Shown here: piece after piece, positions 32,952 through 35,494 of the stretch
Layout of the letters: the number at the start of each line of letters is the position of its first letter
Numbering within the stretch: position 1 is the stretch's first letter
Origin: Hyphomonadaceae bacterium
GTDB taxonomy: Bacteria > Pseudomonadota > Alphaproteobacteria > Caulobacterales > Maricaulaceae
Assembly: GCA_014324115.1 (NCBI GenBank)
Contig: JACOMS010000009.1
Coordinates: 1 to 35,494 of the forward strand
Length of the DNA: 35,494 bases
Direction: 5' to 3'
The notes under the pieces: generated by a model
Databases searched by the model: none
Seen by the model: only the letters and a program-made list of their open reading frames with translations
What the model was told of the DNA's origin: nothing
Position numbers and translations under genes: made by a program

Positions 32952-35276
32952 ATGGCATCATTCTCTCCCGTTCTCGAAGAAACCATACACCGCGCCCTGA
33001 CCTGCGCCAACGAACGAAGTCATGAACTGGCCACCCTTGAGCACCTTCTGCTGGCCCTGCTTGATGACAGGGATGCTGCGGGGGTTATCACGGCCTGTGA
33101 CGTAGATATTGAGGCGCTGCGCGCCGACATCGCCGGATACCTGGATGATGACCTGAAAAGCCTGGTGGTTGAGGATTTTGAAGAATCCCGACCGACCGCC
33201 GGGTTCCACCGGGTGATACAGCGTGCCGTCATTCATGTGCAATCCGCCGGGCGCGAGGAAGTCACCGGGGCCAATGCCCTGGTCGCCCTGTTTGCCGAGA
33301 GTGAAAGCCATGCCGTCTATTTCCTGCAGGAAAGGGACATGACCCGTTACGACGCGGTGAATTATATCAGCCACGGCATCGCGAAAAACGGCGAGCAGTC
33401 CGTTTCTCGCCCCGTCCGCGGTACGGATGAGGAGGGCGAATCGGTCAATAAAAAAGACCCGCTTGAGGAATACTGTGTCAACCTGAACCGGAAAGCCCGC
33501 AACGGCGATATTGACCCTCTCATCGGTCGCGACGATGAGGTTGAGCGCTGTATCATGGTGCTGTCGCGCCGTCGCAAAAACAATCCGCTGCTTGTGGGTG
33601 AGCCGGGTGTAGGCAAAACAGCCATAGCCGAAGGCATTGCCCGTCGCATTGTCAACGAACAGGTCCCGGCTGTGCTGGAGAACTCTGTCATCTTCGCTCT
33701 GGATATGGGGGCGCTGTTGGCCGGTACACGCTATCGCGGGGATTTCGAGGAACGCCTCAAGGCTGTCATGGCCCACCTTGAAGAAATTCCCGATGCGATT
33801 CTGTTCATTGATGAAATTCACACCGTTATCGGGGCCGGGGCCACCTCCGGCGGGGCCATGGACGCTTCCAACCTGCTCAAACCGGCCCTGCAGAGCGGCA
33901 AACTCCGCTGTATGGGCTCAACAACCTACAAGGAATACCGCCAGCATTTTGAAAAGGACAGGGCTCTGTCCCGCCGGTTCCTGAAAGTGGACGTAAGCGA
34001 GCCGACATCCGAAGACGCTGTGAAAATCCTCCAGGGGCTGAAGTCCTGTTTTGAGGAATTTCACGGTGTCGAATACACGGACGAGGCCATTGACGGCGCT
34101 GTCACCCTGGCCGTGCGCCATGTCACGGATCGCAAACTGCCGGACAAGGCCATTGACGTCATTGACGAGGCCGGGGCGCGCGAACGCCTCAAGCCTGCAG
34201 ATGCGCGCAAAAAGACCATCACCATCAAGGACATCGAAACGGTGGTCTCGAAAATTGCCCGCATTCCGCCGAAATCCATCACCCGTGACGATGCCAAGGC
34301 GCTGAAATCCCTCGAATCCGACCTCAAGCGCGTGGTGTTCGGCCAGGATAAGGCCATTGAACAGGTCGCAGCCGCCGTCAAGCTGTCCCGGGCCGGACTG
34401 CGTGAACCGGACAAGCCCATAGGCTCCTATCTGTTTGCCGGTCCCACCGGCGTCGGCAAGACCGAGGTCGCAAGACAGCTCGCCCTGACCCAGGGCTTGG
34501 AACTGCTCCGCTTTGACATGTCCGAATATATGGAACGCCATACGGTCTCGCGCCTTATCGGTGCGCCTCCCGGTTATGTCGGTTATGATCAGGGGGGGCT
34601 GTTGACCGATCAGGTCAGTCAAAACCCGCATTCCGTCCTGCTCCTCGATGAGATCGAAAAGGCCCATCCGGATATCTACAACATACTCCTTCAGATAATG
34701 GATAACGGCACCCTGACCGATACAAACGGGCGCACGATTGATTTCCGCAATGTCATCATCATCATGACGACCAATGCAGGTGCAGCCGATGCGCAGCGCG
34801 CCGAAATCGGCTTCGGTCGCGGGCTCCGGAAAGATGAGGCAAATGAGGCCATCAAACGCCTGTTTACGCCGGAATTCCGCAACCGTCTGGACGCAACCAT
34901 CCACTTCGCATCGTTGTCCACAGATACAATCGCCCGTATCGTTGATAAATTCGTCATCCAGCTTGAGGCACAACTGTCCGAGCGCAAGATCATGTTCGAG
35001 CTGTCCGGGGGGGCCAACACGTGGCTGGCTGAAAAAGGCTATGACAAACGCTACGGCGCCCGCCCGCTGTCGCGCACCATACAGGAACATGTCAAGAAGC
35101 CCCTGGCCGATGAAATCCTGTTCGGGAAGCTGAAGCAGGGTGGACTCGTGAAAGTCGGCGTCGACCGCGGGAACGACAGGCTGGTATTCACCATATTAAA
35201 GCCCGACCGGTTAAAAATCGGGAAGAGCCCGGGCGGCCGGGGATTACCCGCGCCGAAGCCGACGGAGGATGCCTGA
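32952..35276 (+). CDS. clpA: ClpA, ATP-dependent Clp protease ATP-binding subunit
   Basis: The protein has 774 residues, close to the usual 758. The N-domain (1-145) binds ClpS. The first AAA+ module has Walker A GEPGVGKT (216-223) and Walker B ILFIDEIH; the second has Walker A GPTGVGKT (497-504) and VLLLDEIEKAHPD. IGFGRGL is the ClpP-docking loop (IGF/L). AAGGA precedes ATG. It unfolds proteins and feeds them into ClpP. No terminator with a T-run is visible after the stop. Confidence 0.97.
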   Translation: MASFSPVLEETIHRALTCANERSHELATLEHLLLALLDDRDAAGVITACDVDIEALRADIAGYLDDDLKSLVVEDFEESRPTAGFHRVIQRAVIHVQSAGREEVTGANALVALFAESESHAVYFLQERDMTRYDAVNYISHGIAKNGEQSVSRPVRGTDEEGESVNKKDPLEEYCVNLNRKARNGDIDPLIGRDDEVERCIMVLSRRRKNNPLLVGEPGVGKTAIAEGIARRIVNEQVPAVLENSVIFALDMGALLAGTRYRGDFEERLKAVMAHLEEIPDAILFIDEIHTVIGAGATSGGAMDASNLLKPALQSGKLRCMGSTTYKEYRQHFEKDRALSRRFLKVDVSEPTSEDAVKILQGLKSCFEEFHGVEYTDEAIDGAVTLAVRHVTDRKLPDKAIDVIDEAGARERLKPADARKKTITIKDIETVVSKIARIPPKSITRDDAKALKSLESDLKRVVFGQDKAIEQVAAAVKLSRAGLREPDKPIGSYLFAGPTGVGKTEVARQLALTQGLELLRFDMSEYMERHTVSRLIGAPPGYVGYDQGGLLTDQVSQNPHSVLLLDEIEKAHPDIYNILLQIMDNGTLTDTNGRTIDFRNVIIIMTTNAGAADAQRAEIGFGRGLRKDEANEAIKRLFTPEFRNRLDATIHFASLSTDTIARIVDKFVIQLEAQLSERKIMFELSGGANTWLAEKGYDKRYGARPLSRTIQEHVKKPLADEILFGKLKQGGLVKVGVDRGNDRLVFTILKPDRLKIGKSPGGRGLPAPKPTEDA

Positions 35277-35413
35277 CTGTGCAGATCACCGCGGCCCCGC
35301 CTTGCCGCCCTTTCTTCTGATTCAACGGGGGGCTAGGAAGGGGCCAAGGCAGGGGTTAAGGACATGGCGCACAACACACCCGCACAGTCCTGTTACAAGG
35401 GCAGCAGCCTCCA

Positions 35414-35494
35414 GTGAACGGTGACGCTCTCACAGATCTTCTGGACAGTTATCGCCGGGCCGCGCGCACCGGGCGTGACATGGGCACCATGTTT
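35414..35494 (+). CDS. Start of an unidentified gene (partial, cut by window end)
   Basis: GTG at 35414 opens 27 codons to the window end: VNGDALTDLLDSYRRAARTG, then RDMGTMF. In this frame an in-frame TAA lies at 35357, and GTG is the only usual start codon after it. The pattern LLDxYRxAARTxRDxGTxF reminds me of the N-termini of large helicase-type restriction proteins, where SERDKGTYFE is common, but the piece is short. It follows a 17-codon open frame from ATG 35364 with AAGGA upstream, whose stop overlaps this GTG (GTGA). Confidence 0.4.
   Translation, partial: MNGDALTDLLDSYRRAARTGRDMGTMF

Noticed and set aside
33918-35090. 390-aa minus-strand open frame
   Set aside because: It is antisense to clpA, whose AAA+ motifs cover the whole region.
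35295-35355. Inverted repeat CCCCGCCTTG / CAAGGCAGGGG after clpA as a terminator
   Set aside because: The arms are 40 bp apart with a bulge and no T-run follows, so it is not a convincing intrinsic terminator.

Overview
The window looks like a piece of an alphaproteobacterial chromosome. This rests on a clpS-clpA pair, a creD gene, a TonB-dependent receptor paired with a 3-phytase, a NodT-type lipoprotein RND efflux operon, and moderately GC-rich coding. The order is not resolved; sphingomonad- or caulobacter-like lineages are only a guess. No rRNA, CRISPR array, integrase or complete insertion sequence was seen.

Layout. 1-69 is the tail of an unknown gene. 272-348 is a CAU-anticodon tRNA. 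569-6362 is an A/T-richer accessory island: a C5-cytosine DNA methyltransferase broken by one extra base in its catalytic motif, a convergent vsr gene whose 3' end is damaged, and a tight four-gene operon. The operon holds a 74-aa protein, a MORC/MutL-like GHKL ATPase and two uncharacterised proteins of 279 and 248 aa, each start overlapping the previous stop by 4 nt. I read this as a restriction-modification-like defence system built around a MORC-type ATPase; it is the most interesting part of the window.

6444-15589 is a catabolic cluster around a divergent TetR regulator. Leftward lie TetR, a glutathione S-transferase with an extra C-terminal domain and a Rieske oxygenase. Rightward lie two short-chain dehydrogenases, a second Rieske oxygenase, and E1 alpha, E1 beta and E2 of a 2-oxo-acid dehydrogenase complex. 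A substrate could be hydroxylated, oxidised to a ketone or oxo acid and fed out as an acyl-CoA. The substrate is not identifiable, and E3 and the oxygenase electron carriers must come from elsewhere.

15600-17145 holds a sugar-nucleotide epimerase-like gene between two decayed IS5-type transposase fragments in the same orientation. 17306-23464 is an RND efflux operon (outer-membrane factor, adaptor, pump), followed by an M13 metallopeptidase lipoprotein. 25618-29590 (minus) is a TonB-dependent receptor plus 3-phytase pair, with an upstream pattern resembling a PHO box. 29783-35276 holds gpmA, a deaminase-only ribD-like gene, creD, clpS and clpA. The window ends inside a new gene whose first residues vaguely recall large helicase-type restriction enzymes.

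Bases and motifs were read directly from the sequence. Family assignments come from motif recognition and memory, not database searches.
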